A stretch of 64,000 nt of DNA, taken from contig NW_020650971.1 in assembly GCF_003573695.1 (NCBI RefSeq), positions 62,984 to 126,983 on the forward strand, read 5' to 3'. Source of the DNA: Papaver somniferum. Its lineage: Eukaryota; Streptophyta; Magnoliopsida; Ranunculales; Papaveraceae. The translations under genes and the position numbers were made by a program. The notes beneath the pieces were generated by a model, which did no database searches, was not told where the DNA came from, and saw only the letters and a program-made list of their open reading frames with translations. This document shows positions 21,361-34,692 of this stretch, piece by piece; position 1 is the first letter of the stretch, and each line of letters opens with the position of its first letter.

Positions 21361-24300
21361 AAAAATATTAACTTCATTGTATGTCTGCTAGATACAAACT
21401 ATGTAACAGATTATGTGTATTTATTTGTTGATTTCATACAAAGTTGATTAATTCAAAACACATTGTATTAACTTTTCTTCTGTGAATTGATAGTTTTGTG
21501 GCCTACTTCTACGATATCATCATTATATTCATTGCATAATCGTTTCGATATTTTGGTTTACCAAAACCAGTGCATACAATATCACGAGGAATGCAATATG
21601 AACCATTTGCCTCCCACAAACTAGCAAATTAATACGCAAATCCAAAAAGATCATATTAGCACATATATAATAAAATAATATTATCAATTAAAATGAATTA
21701 CGAGAACAAGATACAACCTTCTCATTATCGTATCATGCAAATAGAAAGTTGAAAACATTTTTCATCTACATCGAAACCTTAAGTCTCCCTTATTTATCTA
21801 TGTAAAAACTTTGCAATTTGTTGCATAGAAATCCTATGCTGGTTTACATTAGTCTCCTTTTGAAATTTCAACACAAAAATTAAATTAGAAAACAACCGGC
21901 ATTTTATAATACACATCAAACACAGTAGACTTGATTTAAGATGTAGATAAAGAAGATTACCTCAGTTAGTACGAGATTCATCGAATACTATGCATAATAT
22001 AAGTTTCCTGACATTTCACACCATCTGTTATGGTAAATGCTAAACATCTTGTCGTATGTTCGTGATACTGTAATATTAAACAACCCATAATTTTCTCAAA
22101 TTTCTGTGTAGGGTTTAGAGAATAAAATCATAATCTCCACCGGATATGTTCATTCTAGAACGGTATAAACATATTCTTTAATAACAACTAATAATCTACA
22201 ATTTTACATTCCTAACTTTCCAAAATTCCAAACAGTCTACTTGAAATCTAAGCATAAAAAGAGAAGCATTCATGATCAAACCTTTAGTCAAATTTCACCA
22301 AATGTTATTTCTTGAATTTAAGGAAAAATCATACATCTAGAACATAAGACTCACTCATAATCAATTTCATGAATCGTGAAGAAAAGAGCTACCAAAAACA
22401 CCATACTTATCTCGAAAATGGATGAATTAACATAAGTATCGAATATTCCTGACATAAACAAAAGCATAACAAATAAACTTTATATTGGAATACATAATGA
22501 TTTTCGGTCCATTATAATGAAGCTACCTACATAAAATAATAAATTGACATTATAATAAAGAAACAATATTGATGATTATATGAATTATATCAAACTAAAC
22601 CTAGTTCTTATACATATACAGACAGAAATGAATTTTCTAACATACTTTGAACATTTTTAAATAAAAAATTGTTCTCATGATTGGATGTATATACTCGGAC
22701 ACAAATGTATTAAAAACACGTAGCTACTAAATATTCATAATAAGGAAAAATATTTTTACCCAAACTTAGAAAAGAGTTTAAAGATGAGATATCTATAGAA
22801 GAAAGATTTGGAAGTATGTCTTTGTTTGGATTGCAAAAAAGATGACACATGATCACTTAGATTATCCTGAACCATAGTTAAATTTTTGGTCGACAGTATG
22901 ACCAAAAAAAGGTGCATTTTTAGGAAGAGGTGAAGTGGAGATATTTTTTTTTTGTTAATTATCAGTGGAATTTGGTTAGCAAGTGATGTTTTGACGATAT
23001 CATTGTTGTGTATGTGCCTGGGTTGGATTTGGATGTTGTGTATACGCTCATCCATGCAAGGTCTTGTAATCTTTCAATGAGGTAAAAGATTTTGTTTTTA
23101 GGGACGGACTAAGTAATGTGACTTGACATTCGTTTTTTCTTTGTATAAAATTCTAATACAAATATATCTACTTTCAATTCATAGAGTAAGGGATAAAAAC
23201 ACCAAGTATATTCAATTCATATAGAAAAAAAAGACCTCATAATTACCAACAACAATTAAAAAGTCCAGAAAAAAAATAATACCCAAAGGCTGAAAATAGT
23301 ACCCAAAGGCTGTTGCGTTGCCAATCTCTCCGCCTTAAGCTGTGCCTGTTTTTTCTGAAAAGAGAATTCAATTATGAACAGCTTGAATCCAGAAATAAAG
23401 AAAGTCTTCTGCTGGTTGGCATTTTAGAATTGAATGTTCAAAAAAGAAAAAAGCTCAATTTACATTCACTTACTTCATCTTGTATACTCTGGTGGTCATC
23501 TACCAATCTCCGTAAAATATAGTGAATTAACAATTGCGTACAAGGACAACATTCAAGGGTGGGAAAACAAAAATGAAATAAAAAAAATTATGGTAGAAAA
23601 TATAAATAAATTACCTTGTTTCGTAACTTGTAGCCCACATATAGTCGTAGATAATCATTATCGTAGAAATTCCAGCATGAACACCATAACTGGTTAACAG
23701 ATTTAACTGGTAGTTTATTGGCAATGATTTGGACAACATTAGTTTGTTCAAATATTTTCAGAAGCGTTGTATTGTCTCCCTAAAATTGATGAGCAAGGAG
23801 TCAAATCAATCATCATCATAAGATCATAAACCCAAAAAATTAACGCATTCAATTGATGAAAAATAATAAATGAAGAAAGTGAAAAGCAATTTACCCCCAT
23901 TCTTTAAGGCGGCGGTGTTTGGATTTTCACTTCTCCTTTTTCTTCTCTCTGTGACTGGTAACAAGAGATAGGGATATGAACACTCACTAAGAAGATAAGA
24001 TACACGCGTCACTTTTTTGGTGGGTGATATCTTTTTAGTTTCCCTTTTACGCCCTTATGCCTTGTTTGTATTTACCATCTTTTATCTTCTTTCTAGTCAA
24101 AACTATTAAGAGCTTCGATTAATTTACCTCTCTCTCTGTCCCATTTAACAAATTTTTAATTAAGAGCTTTAATCCTTTTACCGTCAATTAATTTACATCT
24201 CTCTCTGTCCCATTTAACAAATTTTTTTTTCATTTCATTAGTATAGAAGAATTAGTGTGGTGGCAAGAGAAAACTCAATTCATTTTTTGAATTTCTAATG

Positions 24301-24786
24301 TCTCAATAAAAAAATTTATAAGCTTTGTTAACTGGTTTTAGCATAAGAATGAAAAGGAGGAACTTTACAAATTCATACATCCAAAGATCACATCTGTATA
24401 AGGAAGAGGATTCCGAAATCAATCTATTATACAGTACTTCCTCACAGAGAGAAGGAAAAAAAACCTCCAGAGAATGCTGCAATCTTGCCATCAGATACCA
24501 CGGACAGGTTTCCAACACTTGCGGATATCAAATGCTCGTCATGACTTACATGTATCAGCGCCTTCACAGAATTCCAAATCCATGCCCAGACGCAACAATG
24601 AGACGGGCAAAACCCAACTTGTGAATCGGTCTCCATTGATAATATCTGACAGAAAACAATTATGACTCGGACAGTTTGTCAACCAAAGATAGGCCCTGAC
24701 GAAGTGTACATACATAGGTTGGAGTGTAAGATTCCCGTACACCCAAAGAACCCAAGTCAGATCCCAGTTAGGACTCCTTGGAAAAG
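21361..24786. repeat. Array unit 2
   Basis: Full 3426-bp unit. It shares GCCTCCCACAAACTAG with units 1 and 5 and CATCTGTTATGG with units 3-4, and its right half equals unit 1 (CTGTTTTTTCTG), so it is a mosaic. Proteasome-like exon 21961-22067; F-box-like exon 23615-23779. Confidence 0.95.
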
Positions 24787-27700
24787 AAAAATATTAACTT
24801 CATTGTATGTCTGCTAGATACAAACTATGTAACAGATTATGTGTATTTATTTGTTGATTTCATACAAAGTTGATTAATTCAAAACACATTGTATTAACTT
24901 TTCTTCTGTGAATTGATAGTTTTGTGGCCTACTTCTACGATATCATCATTATATTCATTGCATAATCGTTTCGATATTTTGGTTTACCAAAACCAGTGCA
25001 TACAATATCACGAGGAATGCAATATGAACCATTTTCCTCCCACAAACTAGCAAATTAATACGCAAATCCAAAAATATCATATTAGCACATATATAATAAA
25101 ATAATATTATCAATTAAAATGAATTACGAGAACAAGATACAACCTTCTCATTATCGTATCATGCAAATAGAAAGTTGAAAACATTTTTCATCTACATCGA
25201 AACCTTAAGTCTCCCTTATTTATCTATGTAAAAACTTTGCAATTTGTTGCATAGAAATCCTATGCTGGTTTACATTAGTCTCCTTTTGAAATTTCAACAC
25301 AAAAATTAAATTAGAAAACAACCGGCATTTTATAATACACATCAAACACAGTAGACTTGATTTAAGATGTAGATAAAGAAGATTACCTCAGTTAGTACGA
25401 GATTCATCGAATACTATGCATAATATAAGTTTCCTGACATTTCACACCATCTGTTATGGTAAATGCTAAACATCTTGTCGTATGTTCGTGATACTGTAAT
25501 ATTAAACAACCCATAATTTTCTCAAATTTCTGTGTAGGGTTTAGAGAATAAAATCATAATCTCCACCGGATATGTTCATTCTAGAACGGTATAAACATAT
25601 TCTTTAATAACAACTAATAATCTACAATTTTACATTCCTAACTTTCCAAAATTCCAAACAGTCTACTTGAAATCTAAGCATAAAAAGAGAAGCATTCATG
25701 ATCAAACCTTTAGTCAAATTTCACCAAATGTTATTTCTTGAATTTAAGGAAAAATCATACATCTAGAACATAAGACTCACTCATAATCAATTTCATGAAT
25801 CGTGAAGAAAAGAGCTACCAAAAACACCATACTTATCTCGAAAATGGATGAATTAACATAAGTATCGAATATTCCTGACATAAACAAAAGCATAACAAAT
25901 AAACTTTATATTGGAATACATAATGATTTTCGGTCCATTATAATGAAGCTACCTACATAAAATAATAAATTGACATTATAATAAAGAAACAATATTGATG
26001 ATTATATGAATTATATCAAACTAAACCTAGTTCTTATACATATACAGACAGAAATGAATTTTCTAACATACTTTGAACATTTTTAAATAAAAAATTGTTC
26101 TCATGATTGGATGTATATACTCGGACACAAATGTATTAAAAACACGTAGCTACTAAATATTCATAATAAGGAAAAATATTTTTACCCAAACTTAGAAAAG
26201 AGTTTAAAGATGAGATATCTATAGAAGAAAGATTTGGAAGTATGTCTTTGTTTGGATTGCAAAAAAGATGACACATGATCACTTAGATTATCCTGAACCA
26301 TAGTTAAATTTTTGGTCGACAGTATGACCAAAAAAAGGTGCATTTTTAGGAAGAGGTGAAGTGGAGATATTTTTTTTTTGTTAATTATCAGTGGAATTTG
26401 GTTAGCAAGTGATGTTTTGACGATATCATTGTTGTGTATGTGCCTGGGTTGGATTTGGATGTTGTGTATACGCTCATCCATGCAAGGTCTTGTAATCTTT
26501 CAATGAGGTAAAAGATTTTGTTTTTAGGGACGGACTAAGTAATGTGACTTGACATTCGTTTTTTCTTTGTATAAAATTCTAATACAAATATATCTACTTT
26601 CAATTCATAGAGTAAGGGATAAAAACACCAAGTATATTCAATTCATATAGAAAAAAAAGACCTCATAATTACCAACAACAATTAAAAAGTCCAGAAAAAA
26701 AATAATACCCAAAGGCTGAAAATAGTACCCAAAGGCTGTTGCGTTGCCAATCTCTCCGCCTTAAGCTGTGCCTGTCTTTTCTGAAAAGAGAATTCAATTA
26801 TGAACAGCTTGAATCCAGAAATAAAGAAAGTCTTCTGCTGGTTGGCATTTTAGAATTGAATGTTCAAAAAAGAAAAAAGCTCAATTTACATTCACTTACT
26901 TCATCTTGTATACTCTGGTGGTCATCTACCAATCTCCGTAAAATATAGTGAATTAACAATTGCGTACAAGGACAACATTCAAGGGTGGGAAAACAAAAAT
27001 GAAATAAAAAAAATTATGGTAGAAAATATAAATAAATTACCTTGTTTCGTAACTTGTAGCCCACATATAGTCGTAGATAATCATTATCGTAGAAATTCCA
27101 GCATGAACACCATAACTGGTTAACAGATTTAACTGGTAGTTTATTGGCAATGATTTGGACAACATTAGTTTGTTCAAATATTTTCAGAAGCGTTGTATTG
27201 TCTCCCTAAAATTGATGAGCAAGGAGTCAAATCAATCATCATCATAAGATCATAAACCCAAAAAATTAACGCATTCAATTGATGAAAAATAATAAATGAA
27301 GAAAGTGAAAAGCAATTTACCCCCATTCTTTAAGGCGGCGGTGTTTGGATTTTCACTTCTCCTTTTTCTTCTCTCTGTGACTGGTAACAAGAGATAGGGA
27401 TATGAACACTCACTAAGAAGATAAGATACACGCGTCACTTTTTTGGTGGGTGATATCTTTTTAGTTTCCCTTTTACGCCCTTATGCCTTGTTTGTATTTA
27501 CCATCTTTTATCTTCTTTCTAGTCAAAACTATTAAGAGCTTCGATTAATTTACCTCTCTCTCTGTCCCATTTAACAAATTTTTAATTAAGAGCTTTAATC
27601 CTTTTACCGTCAATTAATTTACATCTCTCTCTGTCCCATTTAACAAATTTTTTTTTCATTTCATTAGTATAGAAGAATTAGTGTGGTGGCAAGAGAAAAC

Positions 27701-28212
27701 TCAATTCATTTTTTGAATTTCTAATGTCTCAATAAAAAAATTTATAAGCTTTGTTAACTGGTTTTAGCATAAGAATGAAAAGGAGGAACTTTACAAATTC
27801 ATACATCCAAAGATCACATCTGTATAAGGAAGAGGATTCCGAAATCAATCTATTATACAGTACTTCCTCACAGAGAGAAGGAAAAAAAACCTCCAGAGAA
27901 TGCTGCAATCTTGCCATCAGATACCACGGACAGGTTTCCAACACTTGCGGATATCAAATGCTCGTCATGACTTACATGTATCAGCGCCTTCACAGAATTC
28001 CAAATCCATGCCCAGACGCAACAATGAGACGGGCAAAACCCAACTTGTGAATCGGTCTCCATTGATAATATCTGACAGAAAACAATTATGACTCGGACAG
28101 TTTGTCAACCAAAGATAGGCCCTGACGAAGTGTACATACATAGGTTGGAGTGTAAGATTCCCGTACACCCAAAGAACCCAAGTCAGATCCCAGTTAGGAC
28201 TCCTTGGAAAAG
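24787..28212. repeat. Array unit 3
   Basis: Full 3426-bp unit. It shares TTTTCCTCCCACAAAC and CTGTCTTTTCTG with unit 4. Proteasome-like exon 25387-25493; F-box-like exon 27041-27205. Confidence 0.95.
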
Positions 28213-31081
28213 AAAAATATTAACTTCATTGTATGTCTGCTAGATACAAACTATGTAACAGATTATGTGTATTTATTTGTTGATTTCATACAAAGTTGAT
28301 TAATTCAAAACACATTGTATTAACTTTTCTTCTGTGAATTGATAGTTTTGTGGCCTACTTCTACGATATCATCATTATATTCATTGCATAATCGTTTCGA
28401 TATTTTGGTTTACCAAAACCAGTGCATACAATATCACGAGGAATGCAATATGAACCATTTTCCTCCCACAAACTAGCAAATTAATACGCAAATCCAAAAA
28501 TATCATATTAGCACATATATAATAAAATAATATTATCAATTAAAATGAATTACGAGAACAAGATACAACCTTCTCATTATCGTATCATGCAAATAGAAAG
28601 TTGAAAACATTTTTCATCTACATCGAAACCTTAAGTCTCCCTTATTTATCTATGTAAAAACTTTGCAATTTGTTGCATAGAAATCCTATGCTGGTTTACA
28701 TTAGTCTCCTTTTGAAATTTCAACACAAAAATTAAATTAGAAAACAACCGGCATTTTATAATACACATCAAACACAGTAGACTTGATTTAAGATGTAGAT
28801 AAAGAAGATTACCTCAGTTAGTACGAGATTCATCGAATACTATGCATAATATAAGTTTCCTGACATTTCACACCATCTGTTATGGTAAATGCTAAACATC
28901 TTGTCGTATGTTCGTGATACTGTAATATTAAACAACCCATAATTTTCTCAAATTTCTGTGTAGGGTTTAGAGAATAAAATCATAATCTCCACCGGATATG
29001 TTCATTCTAGAACGGTATAAACATATTCTTTAATAACAACTAATAATCTACAATTTTACATTCCTAACTTTCCAAAATTCCAAACAGTCTACTTGAAATC
29101 TAAGCATAAAAAGAGAAGCATTCATGATCAAACCTTTAGTCAAATTTCACCAAATGTTATTTCTTGAATTTAAGGAAAAATCATACATCTAGAACATAAG
29201 ACTCACTCATAATCAATTTCATGAATCGTGAAGAAAAGAGCTACCAAAAACACCATACTTATCTCGAAAATGGATGAATTAACATAAGTATCGAATATTC
29301 CTGACATAAACAAAAGCATAACAAATAAACTTTATATTGGAATACATAATGATTTTCGGTCCATTATAATGAAGCTACCTACATAAAATAATAAATTGAC
29401 ATTATAATAAAGAAACAATATTGATGATTATATGAATTATATCAAACTAAACCTAGTTCTTATACATATACAGACAGAAATGAATTTTCTAACATACTTT
29501 GAAAATTTTTAAATAAAAAATTGTTCTCATGATTGGATGTATATACTCTGACACAAATGTATTAAAAACACGTAGCTACTAAATATTCATAATAAGGAAA
29601 AATATATTTACCCAAACTTAGAAAAGAGTTTAAAGATGAGATATCTATAGAAGAAAGATTTGGAAGTATGTCTTTGTTTGGATTGCAAAAAAGATGACAC
29701 GTGATCACTTGTTATCCTGAACCATAGTTAAATTTTTGGTCGACAGTATGACCAAAAAAAGGTGCATTTTTAGGAAGAGGTGAAGTGGAGATATTTTTTT
29801 TTTTGTTAATTATCAGTGGAATTTGGTTAGCAAGTGATGTTTTGACGATATCATTGTTGTGTATGTGCCTGGGTGGGATTTGGATGTTGTGTATACGCTC
29901 ATCCATGCAAGGTCTTGTAATCTTTCAATGAGGTAAAAGATTTTGTTTTTAGGGACGGACTAAGTAATGTGACTTGACATTCGTTTTTTCTTTGTATAAA
30001 ATTCTAATACAAATATATCTACTTTCAATTCATAGAGTAAGGGATAAAAACACCAAGTATATTCAATTCATATAGAAAAAAAAGACCTCATAATTACCAA
30101 CAACAATTAAAAAGTCCAGAAAAAAAATAATACCCAAAGGCTGAAAATAGTACCCAAAGGCTGTTGCGTTGCCAATCTCTCCGCCTTAAGCTGTGCCTGT
30201 CTTTTCTGAAAAGAGAATTCAATTATGAACAGCTTGAATCCAGAAATAAAGAAAGTCTTCTGCTGGTTGGCATTTTAGAATTGAATGTTCAAAAAAGAAA
30301 AAAGCTCAATTTACATTCACTTACTTCATCTTGTATACTCTGGTGGTCATCTACCAATCTCCGTAAAATATAGTGAATTAACAATTGCGTACAAGGACAA
30401 CATTCAAGGGTGGGAAAACAAAAATGAAATAAAAAAAATTATGGTAGAAAATATAAATAAATTACCTTGTTTCGTAACTTGTAGCCCACATATAGTCGTA
30501 GATAATCATTATCGTAGAAATTCCAGCATGAACACCATAACTGGTTAACAGATTTAACTGGTAGTTTATTGGCAATGATTTGGACAACATTAGTTTGTTC
30601 AAATATTTTCAGAAGCGTTGTATTGTCTCCCTAAAATTGATGAGCAAGGAGTCAAATCAATCATCATCATAAGATCATAAACCCAAAAAATTAACGCATT
30701 CAATTGATGAAAAATAATAAATGAAGAAAGTGAAAAGCAATTTACCCCCATTCTTTAAGGCGGCGGTGTTTGGATTTTCACTTCTCCTTTTTCTTCTCTC
30801 TGTGACTGGTAACAAGAGATAGGGATATGAACACTCACTAAGAAGATAAGATACACGCGTCACTTTTTTGGTGGGTGATATCTTTTTAGTTTCCCTTTTA
30901 CGCCCTTATGCCTTGTTTGTATTTACCATCTTTTATCTTCTTTCTAGTCAAAACTATTAAGAGCTTCGATTAATTTACCTCTCTCTCTGTCCCATTTAAC
31001 AAATTTTTAATTAAGAGCTTTAATCCTTTTACCGTCAATTAATTTACATCTCTCTCTGTCCCATTTAACAAATTTTTTTTT

Positions 31082-31198
31082 NNNNNNNNNNNNNNNNNNN
31101 NNNNNNNNNNNNNNNNNNNNNNNNNNNNNNNNNNNNNNNNNNNNNNNNNNNNNNNNNNNNNNNNNNNNNNNNNNNNNNNNNNNNNNNNNNNNNNNNNN
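31082..31198. other. Assembly gap (117 N) inside the array
   Basis: A run of N. By unit phase, about 1.5 kb should lie here instead of 117 bp. Confidence 0.95.
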
Positions 31199-31383
31199 AC
31201 ATCTAGAACATAAGACTCACTCATAATCAATTTCATGAATCGTGAAGAAAAGAGCTACCAAAAACACCATACTTATCTCGAAAATGGATGAATTAACATA
31301 AGTATCGAATATTCCTGACATAAACAAAAGCATAACAAATAAACTTTATATTGGAATACATAATGATTTTCGGTCCATTATAA

Positions 31384-31614
31384 NNNNNNNNNNNNNNNNN
31401 NNNNNNNNNNNNNNNNNNNNNNNNNNNNNNNNNNNNNNNNNNNNNNNNNNNNNNNNNNNNNNNNNNNNNNNNNNNNNNNNNNNNNNNNNNNNNNNNNNNN
31501 NNNNNNNNNNNNNNNNNNNNNNNNNNNNNNNNNNNNNNNNNNNNNNNNNNNNNNNNNNNNNNNNNNNNNNNNNNNNNNNNNNNNNNNNNNNNNNNNNNNN
31601 NNNNNNNNNNNNNN
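31384..31614. other. Assembly gap (231 N) inside the array
   Basis: A run of N. By unit phase, about 2.0 kb should lie here instead of 231 bp. Confidence 0.95.
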
Positions 31615-31890
31615 TCCAACACTTGCGGATATCAAATGCTCGTCATGACTTACATGTATCAGCGCCTTCACAGAATTCCAAATCCATGCCCAGACGCAAC
31701 AATGAGACGGGCAAAACCCAACTTGTGAATCGGTCTCCATTGATAATATCTGACAGAAAACAATTATGACTCGGACAGTTTGTCAACCAAAGATAGGCCC
31801 TGACGAAGTGTACATACATAGGTTGGAGTGTAAGATTCCCGTACACCCAAAGAACCCAAGTCAGATCCCAGTTAGGACTCCTTGGAAAAG

Positions 31891-33619
31891 AAAAATATTA
31901 ACTTCATTGTATGTCTGCTAGATACAAACTATGTAACAGATTATGTGTATTTATTTGTTGATTTCATACAAAGTTGATTAATTCAAAACACATTGTATTA
32001 ACTTTTCTTCTGTGAATTGATAGTTTTGTGGCCTACTTCTACGATATCATCATTATATTCATTGCATAATCGTTTCGATATTTTGGTTTACCAAAACCAG
32101 TGCATACAATATCACGAGGAATGCAATATGAACCATTTGCCTCCCACAAACTAGCAAATTAATACGCAAATCCAAAAAGATCATATTAGCACATATATAA
32201 TAAAATAATATTATCAATTAAAATGAATTACGAGAACAAGATACAACCTTCTCATTATCGTATCATGCAAATAGAAAGTTGAAAACATTTTTCATCTACA
32301 TCGAAACCTTAAGTCTCCCTTATTTATCTATGTAAAAACTTTGCAATTTGTTGCATAGAAATCTTATGCTGGTTTACATTAGTCTCCTTTTGAAATTTCA
32401 ACACAAAAATTAAATTAAAAAACAACCGGCATTTTATAATACACATCAAACACAGTAGACTTGATTTAAGATGTAGATAAAGAAGATTACCTCAGTTAGT
32501 ACGAGATTCATCGAATACTATGCATAATATAAGTTTCCTGACATTTCACACCATATGTTATGGTAAATGCTAAACATCTTGTCGTATGTTCATGATACTG
32601 TAATATTAAACAACCCATAATTTTCTCAAATTTCTGTGTAGGATTTAGAGAATAAAATCATAATCTCCACCGGATATGTTCATTCTAGAACGGTATAAAC
32701 ATATTCTTTAATAACAACTAATAATCTACAATTTTACATTCCTAACTTTCCAAAATTCCAAACAGACTACTTGAAATCTAAGCATAAAAAGAGAAGCATT
32801 CATGATCAAACCTTTAGTCAAATTTCACCAAATGTTATTTCTTGAATTTAAGGAAAAATCATACATCTAGAACATAAGACTCACTCATAATCAATTTCAT
32901 GAATCGTGAAGAAAAGAGCTACCAAAAACACCATACTTATCTCGAAAATGGATGAATTAACATAAGTATCGAATATTCCTGACATAAACAAAAGCATAAC
33001 AAATAAACTTTATATTGGAATACATAATGATTTTCGGTCCATTATAATGAAGCTACCTACATAAAATAATAAATTGACATTATAATAAAGAAACAATATT
33101 GATGATTATATGAATTATATCAAACTAAACCTAGTTCTTATACATATAAAGACAGAAATGAATTTTCTAACATACTTTGAACATTTTTAAATAAAAAATT
33201 ATTCTCATGATTGGATGTATATACTCTGACACAAATGTATTAAAAACACGTAGCTACTAAATATTCATAATAAGGAAAAATATATTTACCCAAACTTAGA
33301 AAAGAGTTTAAAGATGAGATATCTATAGAAGAAAGATTTGGAAGTATGTCTTTGTTTGGATTGCAAAAAAGATGACACGTGATCACTTAGATTATCCTGA
33401 ACCATAGTTAAATTTTTGGTCGACAGTATGACCAAAAAAAGGTGCATTTTTAGGAAGAGGTGAAGTGGAGATATTTTTTTTTTGTTAATTATCAGTGGAA
33501 TTTGGTTAGCAAGTGATGTTTTGACGATATCATTGTTGTGTATGTGCCTGGGTTGGATTTGGATGTTGTGTATACGCTCATCCATGCAAGGTCTTGTAAT
33601 CTTTCAATGAGGTAAAAGA
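31891..33619. repeat. Array unit 5, truncated (right edge)
   Basis: The first 1729 bp of the unit; similarity ends at GAGGTAAAAGA. It shares AAACAGACTAC and CATATGTTATGG with unit 1, and TACTCTGACAC with unit 4. It lacks all F-box-like exons and keeps only the dead proteasome-like exons (107-bp exon at 32491-32597). Confidence 0.9.
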
Positions 33620-34075
33620 CAGCTAATTAAGTTAATAAACTCAAACAGTTCGACCAAGCCTAAAGGGTTTCGTAAAGGTAAAAACAACGTACCCAAAAAA
33701 GTTGTTATTCTCTTCCTTTTTTCGTTGGCATGTACGAAGTATCAAATCTCACACATTGGATCTAATTGAAATACACCTTAGCTGAACTGAACCCCTGCAA
33801 TCAATTTGAGAATTTTTTGAATTTCCTAGTCCATTGGGACCGGCTATTGCAAAGCAATTTCAGTTTTCAGAAAGTCGTGACAAGAACTATGAATCCAATG
33901 GTCTATATCTTTTTGATGTTTGACTTTCAATAAAGTATTTCCTAAATGGCGTGTAATGCTTTTTTGATACGCCAACCGTAATGGCGTACAGAGATTGCAT
34001 CCAACTCGCGTCCAAGCGAACTGAAGGCAACATTGGGAATCAAGATTATCAACGACACTTTAACCAAAATAAACG
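33620..34075. other. Unique spacer right of the array
   Basis: No gene, repeat or recognisable motif seen between the array end and the left flank repeat of the LINE-like element. Confidence 0.5.
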
Positions 34076-34341
34076 ACACTTCAACAGTGATAATTTTGGA
34101 TCTTGGACACCATTAGACTAAGCCGACTAAGTCTTAGTGTCATGCAGTGTTTGAAGTACGCCATTATTTCAAAAGATGTTACCATTATTTCTATTATTTT
34201 CCGTCATAATGGTCGTGTTTGGCTGCTATTGAGTGTTCTTAACTGTTACTGATTGTTCTTGGGAACGGTAACGGCCAGAAACGGTTGTTGTTCAAACATT
34301 GGTGTCATGTTTTAAAGACTGAAACTACAAAATGACAAGTT
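34076..34341. repeat. Left 266-bp flanking direct repeat
   Basis: Runs from ACACTTCAACAG to TACAAAATGACAAGTT and recurs in the same orientation at 41113-41378 with scattered differences (for example GCCGACTAAGTCTTAG against GCCTTAG). It abuts the poly-T end of the LINE-like element, so it sits where a target-site duplication would be, but it is far longer than usual. Confidence 0.75.
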
Positions 34342-34692
34342 TTTTTTTGTTGAGGAGAAAGGTTAATAGATTAAGAGAAACGAAAATAAAAAACATACAA
34401 GGAAAACTAAAAACAAAGCTCCAATGAGCCAAGGACAAGGTCAATTGCAGACCAACACAATGTCCAACAGGAAAACCACAAAACAAGCAAGAAAGCAACA
34501 CAAAGCTAGGTTATCAAGATAGACAATATTTCTTCTTTGCCTCCTTTCTGAGCCCCCTGCCAAGTTTGTCATTGTTAAGCTCCTCCTTCAAGCCTAATTT
34601 TCCAAGCTCTCTCTCCTTCCTAGATTTCTGATATTTATCATTTAACTCACTAAAGATACTCATATTTGCCTGTTCTCCACTAGGATCTCCTA

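Larger units (their letters stand above)
28213..31890. repeat. Array unit 4 with collapsed extra unit
   Basis: 28213-31081 follows the unit in order. After a 117-N gap comes an island (31199-31383) that belongs near unit position 972-1156, out of order, then a 231-N gap, then the unit's tail (31615-31890). The right half has private or unit-5-shared variants (TACTCTGACAC, GACACGTGATC) and a private 3-bp loss within ACTTAGATTATCC. F-box-like exon 30466-30630. Confidence 0.9.
17935..33619. repeat. Tandem array, 3426-bp unit, at least five copies
   Basis: Units start at 17935, 21361, 24787, 28213 and 31891 (the word GAAAAG followed by AAAAATATTAACTTCATTG marks each junction from unit 2 on). Units 1-3 are exactly one period apart (3426 bp). 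The fourth interval is 3678 bp as assembled because two gaps and an out-of-order island interrupt it. The last unit stops after 1729 bp at 33619. Copies differ by few substitutions. Each unit carries, on the minus strand, dead proteasome-like exons, the 5' exons of a small F-box-like gene and a further unplaced open block. Confidence 0.95.

Noticed and set aside
31039..31740. Open frames across the two array gaps
   Set aside because: Artefacts of N runs; the sequence on either side belongs to different unit positions.
17935..33619. Array as satellite DNA, rDNA or CRISPR-like repeats
   Set aside because: The unit is 3.4 kb and gene-derived, has no rRNA words, and there are no short spaced repeats; the genome is plant.
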